From positions 8,760,696 to 8,824,695 of the forward strand of contig OX579638.1 of NCBI GenBank assembly GCA_951230915.1: 64,000 bases of DNA, in the 5' to 3' direction. This DNA is from Antitrichia curtipendula. Lineage: Eukaryota > Streptophyta > Bryopsida > Hypnales > Leucodontaceae. Made by a program: the position numbers and the translations under genes. This document shows, one piece after another, positions 38,162-49,999 of the stretch; positions within the stretch are counted from its first letter, which is position 1, and each line of letters begins with the position of its first letter. Below the pieces are notes generated by a model that was given only the letters and a program-made list of their open reading frames with translations, was not told where the DNA came from and did not search any database.

Positions 38162-38660
38162 TTCTGAATGAAGTCACAATTTGACCTAGGCTACTACAAC
38201 AAGCAGGATTCGATCTCAAATCCAGAACATCAATGGAAGCATGAAAGACCACGAGTCAAGCCAGAGAACCGTCCTTGCAGATCACTTCATTCAAAATAAT
38301 CGCGGAAAATAAGTTCCGAACAAATCTCCCCGAGCTGTCACGCATTGTACAAAGGAGCTCCTCATTGATGAGAAACCTGCTATGCGAAGTTCTATTGATC
38401 AGTGAACAAAAGACTATTTAAACCCCAGGAAAAACAAAATAGCGAAAATATACATTTTTCGAAAGAAACATCATCAAGAACTGAAATCGCAATGTTGGAC
38501 GACCGAATCGAAGAACGCCATAGCCATTGCCGCTGCCGAAGTTCAAACTTGCCAGACTTCCACATTTGGAGGAACGTCCGAGGACAGGGAACACGAAGGG
38601 AACATGAAGGGAACACGTCATGTCTTGGAAGCTCTAATGAGAAGTGTGAACAACAATAGA
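38162..38660 (-). promoter_or_regulatory. Probable leader/promoter of SKA3
   Basis: Moderate-GC sequence upstream of the SKA3 ATG, ending where AT-rich DNA starts at about 38,660. No specific element is assigned. Confidence 0.35.
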
Positions 38661-40361
38661 TTTAATTTAAATGTTATGAAGTATTGCCCTCTATTATGGT
38701 TCCTACTTCATTTCTTACCATATTCTTTTGATTGTATTGAATTCTCACTTAATTTTTTTTTTCTTTTTCGAATGACAGTAAGACATGATTATATTCAACC
38801 TAATCACATTGAATTTTTTACTTTCTAAATTGAAATTTAGATTCCACTTTTTTAACTTTAATTTTTATAAGTGGGTTTAAATCTTAATTTAGGAAGAGGA
38901 TAATTCGATGTGATTAGAGTGCTTGCAATCATGCCTTCTTTTCATTTAAATAAATAAATAAAAGTTGTGTAAGAATTCAAAAACAATCTAGGATTAGAAA
39001 TGAAGTAGGAACCAAATGGAGTAAGTCATTTCATGAGCTTTAGAATAACTCTATTGTGAAAAGAAATTGACATACTTTGCCACACGTATCATAATTACTT
39101 TTGGTCTCTTGCACTTTTAAAATAATTATTTTTATTTTTATTATTAGTTGATATGGTAGTCTCTCAGCCATGTCATTCTGTTGTTGTAGCCAAGTTCCAC
39201 AATCTAGGAACTAGAAGGAATTTACAACCCTTTAGACTAATTCAAGTTCATCTAATATTCTTGATGATATTGTGTATTAATAAGAACTTGTTACAAAGCA
39301 TGTTGCTTTGTAACAACCATGTAATAGCCAGCTGATCAATAATATTTTTACTCCAATGCTAATTTTTAGGTAAGAATTATCTTATTTGATTGATGTGTCT
39401 ACATGTATGACCTAAACTTATAAAATTTTGAGACACCACAACCAAAGCGTCATAATTGAAGTCACACCTATTGTGAAATTTTGAAGCCATGCAACTAAGA
39501 GTCATAAATGAAGTCATGACTATTTTAGAGCCATTTTTATTTATCCTTTCAATTGGGTGTTGTGAAAACTTGAGTCCATACAACTAAAGTGTTATAAATG
39601 AAGTCATTACTATTTTAGAGCCATTTTTGTCTATCCTTTAAATTGGATGTTTGTACACTAGGGTACACAAACCATTTTTTGTCATGATGCACAAGTTTGC
39701 ATTTTTTTTGCAATATCAAAAAATCCCTATGGAAATTCCTACCTTATTTTGGGAGGGTAAAATATTCCTTCAAATCAACATTGCTTAGACATTACAACAT
39801 GAAGTCTTTTTATCATGAAGACTAGAGGCAATCTTCAACTTAAAGTTTCTTTAAAAATAGTGCTTCATTATGGTGCATTTTGTACACTAGAATTAACAAT
39901 CTCTTTAATGATAGTAAAGATTTGCTCCCATTTTGATATAACCATGTAGTAGCATTACAATAATATTTTTATTTCTTATTTTTTGTGAAATATCATAATA
40001 ATTCCTATTTTTTTTCGTGAACTACGGAATTATCTTGTGGAGATTCTTTCTAGATTTGCAATTTGGCATTACCAACATCACATTGTCAAATCCATATCTC
40101 TATAATCTCTTTGTTTATGTAGACCTCCTATGTTAGGAACCAAGTACCAAACCATAAATAGAATTTTAAATTCATTGAAGGAGGCATTGTCTACATCATG
40201 GTACAAAAGGTGCTCATAAGAACCTTGTGATCCCTATCATGCAAACAACTTATATTTGCGTCTTGAATAATTACTTATTCCACCAAAAATTATTACAAGT
40301 TTTCAAAAACAATCAATGAGAATTGAAGAGGGTTTATTTGGCACAAATTGTTTGTTTAAAA

Positions 40362-40413
<52 letters not shown>

Positions 40414-42025
40414 CTTAAAAGAATAAAAATTTCTATCTCTAAAGCCTCCATTGTCAATAGTAGCATGGAAAGTGGTAGAGCCCTAGTCTATTAAATTGAA
40501 TAATAATAAGAAAGAATTCCTATTTACTCTTGAGATTGGTATAAATTAAATGTTTATTTATCTTTCATAACATTGTTAACCTTCCTTGGGAGGGGGGGCT
40601 TTTACTTCCCTCAAAAGCGGGATCCCCCTAACATTGAAACTTACCAAATTTACAAATCTCTAACACATTGAGCGTGCCATTAGATAGCTTGGGTAGGATC
40701 CAGAAATAGAGCTCAACACTGACTGAAAACTCAACAAGACTTGCCATAGCCCAAATAATGGTTGTCTTTCCATTCTAATGAATTCTCCCCAAGTATCTAG
40801 AGGGAATTATACCTCCATCTGGGAGGTAGACTCATAGTGGCTTAACATTATAATATTAGTCTTTTGTTTAATTTTTATGTATTACAAGTTTGACTTTAAG
40901 ACTAATTCCATTAAAGGGAGATTCCATTGCAAATAAGTTGAGCCCTTAACAAAGCTACGGGAATCTATTTCCAAAGTTGTGTAACAATCAACTAGCCTTA
41001 TTTTCCTGGCTCTTCACATGCTAGCAACCCTATTTTTGTATAACTAAATAGTTTATAGGGTTTAGAAATTTTCTAAAGAAAATAAATAAATATATTAAAA
41101 AAAAACATACAAATGTAGTAGACATTTCAATGAAGACACCAACATTCAAAAACAAAGTTCATCTTAACGTATCATTTATATAAAGCCAACCCACTACTTC
41201 AATTGAAAATGCTAGAATTTCAACTGAAAATGCTAGAATGTCAACCAATGATTTAAGTGATTCAGTGCATCTTCAATTGCAACTCCAAATGATAACTACC
41301 ATGACCAAATCAAGAGGTAACATGTCTCTCTCTCCTTCATAGTTTTTGAATCTTTAGACTATTTGCATAGTCTAGTGTGTTGATGTTGTAAGTTCTTTTT
41401 GATGTAATTCTCAGTGTTTTTGTATGAACTATTTCAATGCAACAAGTACCTAGGTCCTTCAAAATTTACCATTTTATTTTCTACAAAACAAGTGTTGTAA
41501 ACAATGCAAACCGCATTCCAATTGGCCATAAGTCCTTTGAAATTAGATAATCCATCCCATACCAAAATATGACAACATTCAAGTACCTCTAGAACTACAC
41601 TGGATCTCTATGTCTTTAGACTGCATATCACAAGTTGCAATAGTTATTGCCTTCTTACAACTAGGATCACATACGTGGCATGCCTTGGTGATCAATTCTT
41701 TCACACATTTGGTTTCCAAGTTGCATGCATCTCACAAGGTTTAATCCACTTTCAAGTCCTTCCATGAGCATCTTGAGTAAGTTAACTTTTTCCTTCCCTT
41801 GCCTAGAAAACACATTGTTGTACAATGACTCCAAAAACTGAGTATATACATCAAACTAACACTTTCGGAGCCTTTTGATAAAGAGATAATGACATGTTTA
41901 GTAGATGTAAATATGTGGATGTAAAAGAACTACAAGTTGACTTTGAAATGATGTCATGATGACATCATCAATTTCAAAAGGATTTTTGTGAGAGTTCTGC
42001 GTTGCTTTCTTTCGGTGACTTGTAC
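38661..42025. other. AT-rich intergenic DNA with simple and tandem repeats
   Basis: No gene is seen in 3.4 kb. A 90-bp-period duplication lies at about 39,499-39,651 ('gactattttagagccattttt' twice). 40,358-40,410 is a poly-A run passing into (TA)n. 39,290-39,315 has a short palindrome around 'ttacaaagcatg/ttgctttgtaa'. Confidence 0.45.
40358..40410. repeat. Poly-A then (TA)n microsatellite
   Basis: About 21 A followed by about 15 TA dinucleotides, uninterrupted. Confidence 0.95.
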
Positions 42026-42351
42026 CATTAGAACAGAAAGGAGGCCAAGGGAGGGCCTCCAGTTACCCTGGAGTTCCCCAACCTGAGAGCTTTGCTCCCA
42101 GTGCTAAAGTCCATGCCACGTAGATTGTTGACGTGGCGGGGACACTGCCATGTCACCTGCCACGTCAACATATTATTAAAAAAAACTTTTTTTCAAAAAA
42201 AATATCCAAAAATAGTAAATTTTAAATTTAAAAAAAATAAAAAATAAAAAATGAAAAACTTTTTTTTTTTTTTTTTTTTTTTCCAAAAATGTTCCCAACA
42301 TGGGGATCAGCCCTGAAACGGCCCTCCCTTGGGCTAAAATTTTCTCTAATG
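42026..42351. mobile_element. Family C MITE, copy d (divergent)
   Basis: Ends CATTAGAA and TTCTCTAATG, 326 bp. It retains 'gagggcctccagtta', two copies of GACGTGGC/GCCACGTC in the middle, poly-T and 'aacggccctccc' near the right end. It abuts the Tc1-like relic. Confidence 0.7.
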
Positions 42352-42445
42352 ATTTCTGTTTTTTCATTAAATTTGGTCATATTTTTTGGGTTTGTGTAAG
42401 ATTGTCTTGAATATTTATTGTGGTTTGTAGAGGTTGTAAGGGAAG

Positions 42446-43461
42446 ATGAGGCCAATTTCTCAAGACAAAGAACAAAATATTGTAGCCTTGATAGAGAAGG
42501 GATTGAGCAATAGAGAGATTGCAAAGAATGGGTTTGTCACAATCTACAATTAATAGAGTGAGAAAGCGACTTTCTCACTACTTAGAATTGTCTAAAAGAG
42601 GTCGTCCTAAGGTCCTTTTAGAGTGGAAGAGGAGGTATATACTTCACGCCTAGTTATTTTTGGTGGTTTAGAAACTGCAACAAAGGCTGCAAAAGTGCTT
42701 CAAAGAGAGACGGGGGTGGAGATGTGTAACAATACCTTGAGGAATGCATTGAGAGAATATAGATTGTCTTCTTTTACAAAGATTAAAAAGCCTTTGTTGA
42801 GTCAAAAGATCATCAAAGAGAGATTTCATTTTGCCAAACCTACAAAGACTGGATAGTGAATGACTGGGAGTAGGTGGTGTGATGAGACGAAAATAAGTTG
42901 TTTCAATTCAAATGGGAGGATGTGGTGTTGGATAGAGGACAAATAAAACATTCATGTGCATATTGTAAACCAAACTGTCAAACATGGTAGAGGTGGTATA
43001 ATGCTTTGGAATTGTTTGAGATGTAGAAGATTGGGGGCAATCCACAATATACAAGGGCGTTTGAATGCTAAAGGCTACATTGCTATTTTAGAGCAAGATT
43101 TGTACACTACATTGCATGCATTTGGGTTCAATCTTGAAGAAGTCGTTTTCCAACAAGACAAATGAATGTTGGCGTGCATATAGTAAAGATTGTTCAAGAT
43201 TGGTTTGGGAAGCAACCATTTTGTAATTTAGAGTGGCTTGCACAATCTTTTGACCTGAATCCTACTGAACATGTATAGGCTTTATTCAAACAATGGTTGA
43301 ACTCCTATTCTATTCCTCTTAGTCATATCCTTCAATTATGGGAGTGAGTGCAAGAGGATTTTTTCTCCATTAATTTAGAAGAGTGTAAGAATTTGTATGC
43401 TAGCATGCCTAATCGAATTACAGTTGTTTTGGTTGCAAAAAGACAGTGGACAAATTTTTAA
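42446..43461 (+). pseudogene. Tc1-like transposase relic (DDE type)
   Basis: About 340 codons starting MRPISQDKEQNIVALIEKG, an N-terminal helix-turn-helix followed by a second DNA-binding part with GRPK. Catalytic landmarks: WCDETK (first Asp at 42,881), VFQQD (second Asp at 43,157) and DLNPTEH (third residue Glu at 43,267), with about 35-36 codons between the last two. LNPIEH-type ends with Glu mark Tc1-type rather than the DD39D plant mariners. The frame is broken by several stops and indels (near 42,540, 42,640, 42,870 and 43,165), so it is dead. The terminal inverted repeats could not be fixed. Family C copy d lies immediately to its left. Confidence 0.85.
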
Positions 43462-43699
43462 GTGGCTTTTGAAGTGCAGTACAAAAATTAGGTCTATGTG
43501 TATACTTTGCCTCAACATCTTTGTCTACTTTGTTGTAATTGAAATAATTTTTTAATTATTATGGTGTTGTGTATTATCTTATACTCTACAATTTTTGTTT
43601 TTATAGCTTTTGATTCTGATCACTCATGTTTGCGGCACTACCATTTCAATTTGTTTATTTGATGTATAAATTCATTTTTTGGAGTAATTGTATATGAAT
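43462..43699. other. AT-rich DNA, probably the right flank of the Tc1-like element
   Basis: No coding signal. It may include the eroded 3' end of the Tc1-like element. Confidence 0.3.
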
Positions 43700-44585
43700 A
43701 TAACCCCTAAAGTTCCATTGGTCAGGCTCATACAATCTCAATCTCAATTGTAATTTTTGAAACTTTTTGTAATGTTAGAAAAACACATAAATTTCATGTG
43801 AATATAATTATTATTTCATTTGGTGCCCAAGAACAAAAGTTATGGCACAATTAGCCGAAAACAAAGGTTGGCAGACAACATAAAAAAATCACAAAAAGTC
43901 AAAATTATTATTATTATTATTTTCTAAAATATTATATTTTTGTCTACATATGAAGCTTTGATTCATTCTATTAGAACTAGTGATGAGAAAATTATGGACA
44001 ATTGTTTTTTGGGCAATCTAAATATCTTCTTCAAAAATTAACATATAGAATTCATTTTGAAATGCAAATTTCACATTTTTTCAAAAAAAAATTGATTGAC
44101 AGGGTTGAGTATGCTTGCTAGAATAATCTCAACATTGGGATTATTATGTTTCAATTCCATCTTAGAGGTCTTAATAGTTTAGTCTTTCTTTCAATCTTAA
44201 AACCTATTTTAGAAGTAGAATTAACAATTTTTTTAAAAACAAAAATCAAGTTGTTGTATTTTGAATTTTTTTCTAGACTTTCAACTCAATTTTTTAACAT
44301 AATAAATTTTTAATTCAAAGTGTGCAGTGCAAAAAAGTTCCACAAATGGCAATCAAAGTCATTTGAAATTGCAAGCTAGTATTAAAAAAAAAAAATTCAA
44401 CTTTAATGCTAATATCTTTTTATCTGTACAATCAAACTTTATTAAATTTTTACCACATCATCTAAGACATCCTATGATTAGATTCTTAAAAAGTAATTTC
44501 TTTTGTTTTCTTGGGCAAATGCAGTAGAAATGGCAGTTTTGAGTGTTTTTTGACATAAAAATGACCTTGGGACTTTAGGGGTTAA
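43700..44585. mobile_element. Family A element, copy 7 (subfamily A2)
   Basis: 886 bp from ATAACCCCTAAAG (one change in the left TTAA) to CTTTAGGGGTTAA. A2 differs from A1 at the left ('ttccattggtcaggctc') but keeps the right-hand core ('gctaatatctttttat', 'cctatgattagat', 'tagaaatggcagttttgagt'). Confidence 0.82.
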
Positions 44586-45640
44586 ACTTCGATTATTTCT
44601 TCATGATATCGATATTAATTCCTTAGTTGTTTGATCAGAAGAATGAAATAAATTTGGATACGTTTGAATTACTAAGAAACTAAAAGCAATCCATTGCCTC
44701 CTCCATTTTATCATCATGAAGCATCTTTTTTTTTACTCTCCATTGTAAAAAAGGTAGTTGCTTAAAAATGATTTTCCAACAAAAAGAGCTATTGCAAAGT
44801 TGGTAGATGTGAGGGTTTGATCCACCTCCCTTACTACAAGTAAATATTTTTTAGCTAGATCTCTATAAATATATTTTGCAATACAATACATATGATTTTT
44901 GATATGAATAGCTATCCTAATCATTTTGAAATTTTTGCTATAAGAATAATAGATTCTAGGTTCACAAACATTCAAATAAATAAGAAGTTTTCTATAAACC
45001 TTGCACAATAAAGTACAATCTTTAGGAAGAATATCAGCTACTACAAACAAAAAAATCATATAACTTGTCCACTTTGATTCACTTTGTTTAGATGCATTCT
45101 TCAAATAATCTAAATTACATGATTGAATTAATTGTGAAATCATGGAACCTCCATTTATGTGGTGCATCTTTCAAAATTTGTTGAAGATTGGATTTGAATT
45201 CCTACTCTACTTGAATGTATTTGACAATGACAAGACAAGGCTTAAGCCTAAACTACACCTAAAATCTACCAAACAAACAATTCAAGAGGGTTCCCATCAT
45301 GATATTGAAAAACTTTGTGTAGGGTCTTGTTGGCAATCACAAGGGGATTTCTAGATTCTCTTAGAATGCATTTTTGGACACAATATGAATAAACTATGGA
45401 TGTTCAAAGTGCTGAAAATAGGTGTTTCTAAAATCAATCCTAGACTCTCATGAAAGGTAGCATTACATTTTAGGCAAGAATCTCAAGGGTCAATTTTAGA
45501 AAGGGGTCAAAATTAGGTATACTTACGTTATTTGAGTTTTTTGGAATGACAAAAGAATATGGTTACATGCATTCTAATCACAACAATGAAATTAAATAAT
45601 GACTTGGGTTGGATTTCTTCTGAAGTCAGTGACATCCTCA
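44586..45640. other. AT-rich intergenic DNA, no convincing gene
   Basis: A 144-codon minus frame at 44,733-45,167 is biased to codons expected from AT-rich DNA and shows no recognisable motif. 45,355-45,540 matches dispersed repeat text seen at 10.2, 11.3 and 61.8 kb. Confidence 0.4.
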
Positions 45641-46576
45641 TTAACCCCTAAAGGATCATTGTTCTTTCGAGGAACAAATGAAATTTCGGGCAGGTACCTA
45701 CGGGCTGAATTTTTGTCCTGATGTTTTGAAACTTTTTTTTAAGGATAGAAAAATTGATTTAGCTTTATGGGAATATCATTTTTTTTTCAATCGGTGCCTG
45801 GGAACAAAAGTTATGCCCAAATAAGTTCAAAACAAGGGATAGTGGGCAGCAAAATAAAATTTGCAAAAATTTGAATTTCCTTTTATAATTTTTTTTTCTC
45901 ATGGACTATATATTTGTCTATCTAGTAATCTTTGATTAATTCTATTTGGATTTGTTATAAGAAAGTTATGGACAATCTTATTTTTTGGCAATTAGAGCAT
46001 CTTCTTGAAAAAAATAACTTGAAGGATTCATTTCTGAATGCAATTTTTGCAATTTAAAAAAATAAAATAAAATTGCACATGGTTTAGTTTGCTTGCTAGA
46101 ACAATCTCACCATTGGGATTAATGCATTTTAATTCCATCTAAAAGATATTAATATTTTAGATTTTCCTTCTATCTTGTACCTACTTCTACTTAACAATTT
46201 TTTGAAGAATGAAAATAAAGTTTTTTTGAATTTCTTTTTTCTTCCTAGACTTTCAACTCAATTCTCTACTATGAAGATTTAAAACTCAAAACTTTGTAGT
46301 ACAAAAAATTTAAGTTAAAAATGTTCAAAGTCAAAAAATCTTGTCTCGCAATGTATTGAAAAACTTGTTTTTTTCACTTTAAACGCAGATATCTTGCAAT
46401 TTGTGCGGTCCAAAATTCTTAAATTTTTTCCACATACTCTCATACTAGTTAGGTGTAAGATCCTATGGTTAGATGTGCAAAAATAATAATTTTCATATTT
46501 TTTTACTCTTTGCTATAGAAATGGCAGTTTTGAGTGTTTTTTGGCAGAAAAAAGGCCTTGGTCTTTTAGGGGTTGA
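45641..46576. mobile_element. Family A element, copy 8 (subfamily A2)
   Basis: 936 bp from TTAACCCCTAAAGG to CTTTTAGGGGTTGA (one change in the right TTAA). It contains AAAGTTATG twice in the left half and the conserved core 'cgcagatatcttgcaat'. Confidence 0.84.
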
Positions 46577-46787
46577 AAAAAAATTGTGAAATTCGTCCAT
46601 GAAGATTATTGGACTTGTAAAGGTGGCGTTGTTAAGTGCTCCTAGCTAAAGGTCCATTCTCACCTGGCCTTACGGGGGGTGGAATACCGGTGGTAGGTGG
46701 TAGCTCGAGTGTGCCAGTTCAGACCAAGCGTTGGTGTTACACCCAAACCTACGTGGATGCCTCGGTGGCACATCCATAAACACGATG

Positions 46788-47225
46788 TTAGCTGAAAAGC
46801 ACTGTCATGACTTCTATTAATTTTGGTTTAACGAGGCGGTTATACTTAAATTCACAATCTAAACAAAATGAAGATTTCAGAAGATTTCGGAGAGATACTG
46901 ACGTTGTTCCGTAGTCCATGCAATTATTGTCCACTACAAAAGAGCGGTGTCGCAAATTTTGGCTGAAGTTTCGCTTCAGCGACTTCATTTCACGAAACTT
47001 CATTTTACCAAACATAGACATGAACTCCGAAGGAAGTGTGGGAGGAGAGTGTATAAAATCATGGAAGTGAGTTCATGTACCCCACTTGCGCCGTCATCGA
47101 TAACTTCTGAAGATCCAAAGATATGTTCTGATTTCGCTCTCTGCAATTCTTTGATGCTATCAAGGCAAACTTCTAGACTTGCATGCACAAGTTCAACTTC
47201 TCTCTTTAGAAATTCATGACAAACG
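46788..47225 (-). CDS. Anonymous ORFs in the left arm of the PIF/Harbinger element
   Basis: On the minus strand a frame from about 47,225 reads FLKREVELVHASLEVCLDSI and on through a helical, charged stretch. It then ends, and a second frame begins at 47,021. The composition is protein-like, but no family is recognised. It could be an extra element gene, a captured host exon or untranslated leader. Confidence 0.2.
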
Positions 47226-47645
47226 TTTGTTCACTTCACAGCAAGTCTCTCAAAGTTACAGTTGTGGTTATTCTCATGCGGCATTGACAGCATTTGGAAT
47301 GTATACTTGAAATCTTTCAAAATGTTGTACCTTTATGGAGTTCGTTGTTCTGAAGACGTTCTTGTCCTCTCACTTCACCACAATGACCGCATTGACACTG
47401 TTTCCACACCATCGGGTGCTCCGTTCCAACACTCCTTCTCCGTCATTCTACAAGCCAACGACAGGGAACAACACCGTCAATTTCATTCAAAGAATTTGAA
47501 ATGAAGCTTTAAGTGCATGGTAGTCTACGCCTCTACGAGTTTATTGTAACAGAATCTCGACATTCATTTTCTGCAAGGCACCAACCTGCCGCCTTGTTTT
47601 TCATTTCAAACTTCTTTGTGTGCAGGACCACAAGCAAATTTTTCC

Positions 47646-49557
47646 ATGGAGATTCGATTGGACGCCCAAAACTACAACACCCCGCTCCGTCCTACAACTA
47701 TGCCTGTCAACGGTTAGTACCTTCTAACTTCAAAATCCAATACTTGCAGATGTAACGCACTAGCTAGAAAAGGTGCTCACCAAATTCGAACGTCTGCTTC
47801 ACAATTAGTTTTTCATACATTTCCAATCCCGCATCACTCTTTCCCTTGCTGTCCATGACAATGTAGTGAACTAGACCTGCAAAACAAACAAACACACTCT
47901 GATGCCAAAGTAAGTCAATGTCCACACAGAAGTTGACATCAAAGTTTTGGATGTGCTACTTACCTTCATCATGCTAGACAATTCTACTACGCCCGTGTTG
48001 TTTCTCGTCCATAGGGCTCCATCTGCACAATTGAAACTTTGCTTTTATGTTCTCTTGCTCTTCTGGATCTCACACTTTGGTTCATGCACAGGGGGTATTG
48101 CACTTCCGAGGCTTCCGATGCATCAAAACGGGCCAACCTCACGGTCCAGTATTGCAACAACGAGACCAACATCCACCGCCGCACCTCCAACCAACACCAG
48201 CCAATCCAAGCGCTAGAGAAAAGACAGAGGGCCAAATTGGATGACACAAGAAATTCTTGCTCTCATATCTGCAAAGCGGGATATGTTTCTGCAAGATCTC
48301 GACACCATCGACGGGAGAGATTTGATGATGCCCAAGAACACAAAGTAGACCAAAATTTCTCAAGAGGTCATGCAATCCGGTATCTCCCCTTGTCTACATG
48401 ATGGACCTGCATGCAAGACGAAGTGGAATCAGCTAATACCTGATTACAAACGCATTGCAGATTACTTTAGTCGAATAGGAAGGAATGTACATGACTATTG
48501 GGAATTGTCTGCTGAAGAACGGAAGGCAGAGAAGCTGCCTAAATTCTTTGCTGAAGAAATTTTTCATGCGATTCATGAATGGTACGGTTCTCGTCTACAA
48601 ATCCAACCTCCACATGTGCGGGACCTCCTCGCTGCCAACAATCAGAACTACCAACCGCATGACAGTGGGCAACATGATGTTCATGAAGATCACAGCGAAC
48701 CTAAAACAGACGATCCAATGGACATGCGCCCACAAGATGCACCAGATGCTACCGACGATAGCACTCCACCATCTTCACCGCACATGGTGTCTACACCATC
48801 ACGCCCTACACTACCGTCAGCATCCACCGGCACGCCCATTTCTCGACCATTACGCGGTCTGCCCCTTGGTATGACTCCCCAGCTCATTAGCTCTTCAGAG
48901 ACATCACAGAGTGCAGGGAGACTACGTACAGGGAACACTGCTGTGTGACGGAAGAACATATCGGGACATAATGTCATGGCTGAGGCAACGAAGGCCACAG
49001 GTATTGTCATGGCGCAGCACATGCAAGATATTGCTGAATCAAGCAGAGATTTGGAGCGCTCCAAGATTGAAGTCCAACTCAAGCTCTTTAGTGAGCAAAT
49101 GTTTTATCAGAGAGAGAAAGACCTCAGGCTATACGAGAATGCATTCACGGCCAATGAGAATGTCAGACTTTCAATTGTGAAGCAAGGAGAGATGGTATCA
49201 TGCTTGTCAAACTTGTCAAACGTGTTAAGTAGGAGCCTGATTGTGAACAACGGTCAAGCAGTTCCCATTGTGCCACATACGGCAACAAGGAACAAAACCA
49301 GCAGTACCCCCTTTTATTCCCCTGCCTCTATACAAACTTCAGCGGACACATTGAACCCCGGCAGTGATCCTCATGATCATGTAAACCAAAGCAAGGTGAC
49401 CTTCAATGACACCAACCCCAACCCCTTTTACTCTACTGCCTCTATGCACACTTCAACGGACACAGTCATCCCCAGCAGTGACACTCGTGACCACAGAAGC
49501 CAGAGCACCGTGCCTGCAGGTGACAAGCAACATGAAGAAACCTTAAATGAAGACTGA
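47646..49557 (+). pseudogene. PIF/Harbinger Myb/SANT-like protein (ORF1), inactivated
   Basis: Accessory DNA-binding protein of PIF/Harbinger elements, which helps bring the transposase to element ends and into the nucleus. Inferred exons are 47646-47712 and 48092-49557, phase 1, GT-AG, totalling 511 codons in one frame. The Myb/trihelix-like domain runs from PNWMTQEILALISAKRDMF through GPACKTKWNQLIPDYKRI to FFAEEIFHAIHEWYG. A proline- and serine-rich linker follows, then a helical C-terminal part (ERSKIEVQLKLFSEQMFYQR). Three in-frame stops break it: TAG at 48,214, TAG at 48,346 (where W is expected before TKIS) and TGA at 48,946. There are no frameshifts. Confidence 0.85.
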
Positions 49558-49999
49558 ACTACAGTGACTATAGGCAGCACCACCCTACAACGGCGATGCT
49601 TCGAGCCCCACCCTTGGACGGACCTGCGTGCATCTACTAAAAGGCATCAAGCTCGAAGTAAGTGCACCAAACATTCTTCTTCGGACCAGTGTAGTCACAG
49701 CTCCTTTTTTTTCCTGCAACAATACGTGTTAGTATGGTAGTTTAGGCAATCACTAGCAATCAGCATAGACTTTCACTACTGCAGTTTGTCAATATCATTC
49801 ATATGCGAAAAAAAAAAAAAAAATTGGAAAAAAATTGGAAATAAAAAAAAAATTAGTTTAGGAAACCTATGGATGCAAAAAAGTTCCTGGGAGTTTCACG
49901 TCAATGATTGAATGCAAGCATCTACTATGGTTTGCTATATACATTGCACCAATTCCATCACAGAAACACAGAAGCAAAGAAAGAAACTTATCAGTTCCC

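Noticed and set aside
42176..42367. Lys/Phe-rich minus frame near family C copy d
   Set aside because: Translation of the poly-A/poly-T interior of the MITE.
41880..42460. Terminal inverted repeats for the Tc1-like relic
   Set aside because: No convincing pair found around the pseudogene; the ends may have been lost or replaced by family C copy d.
44733..45167. 144-codon minus frame
   Set aside because: AT-driven composition, no motif, lies in repeat DNA between two family A elements.
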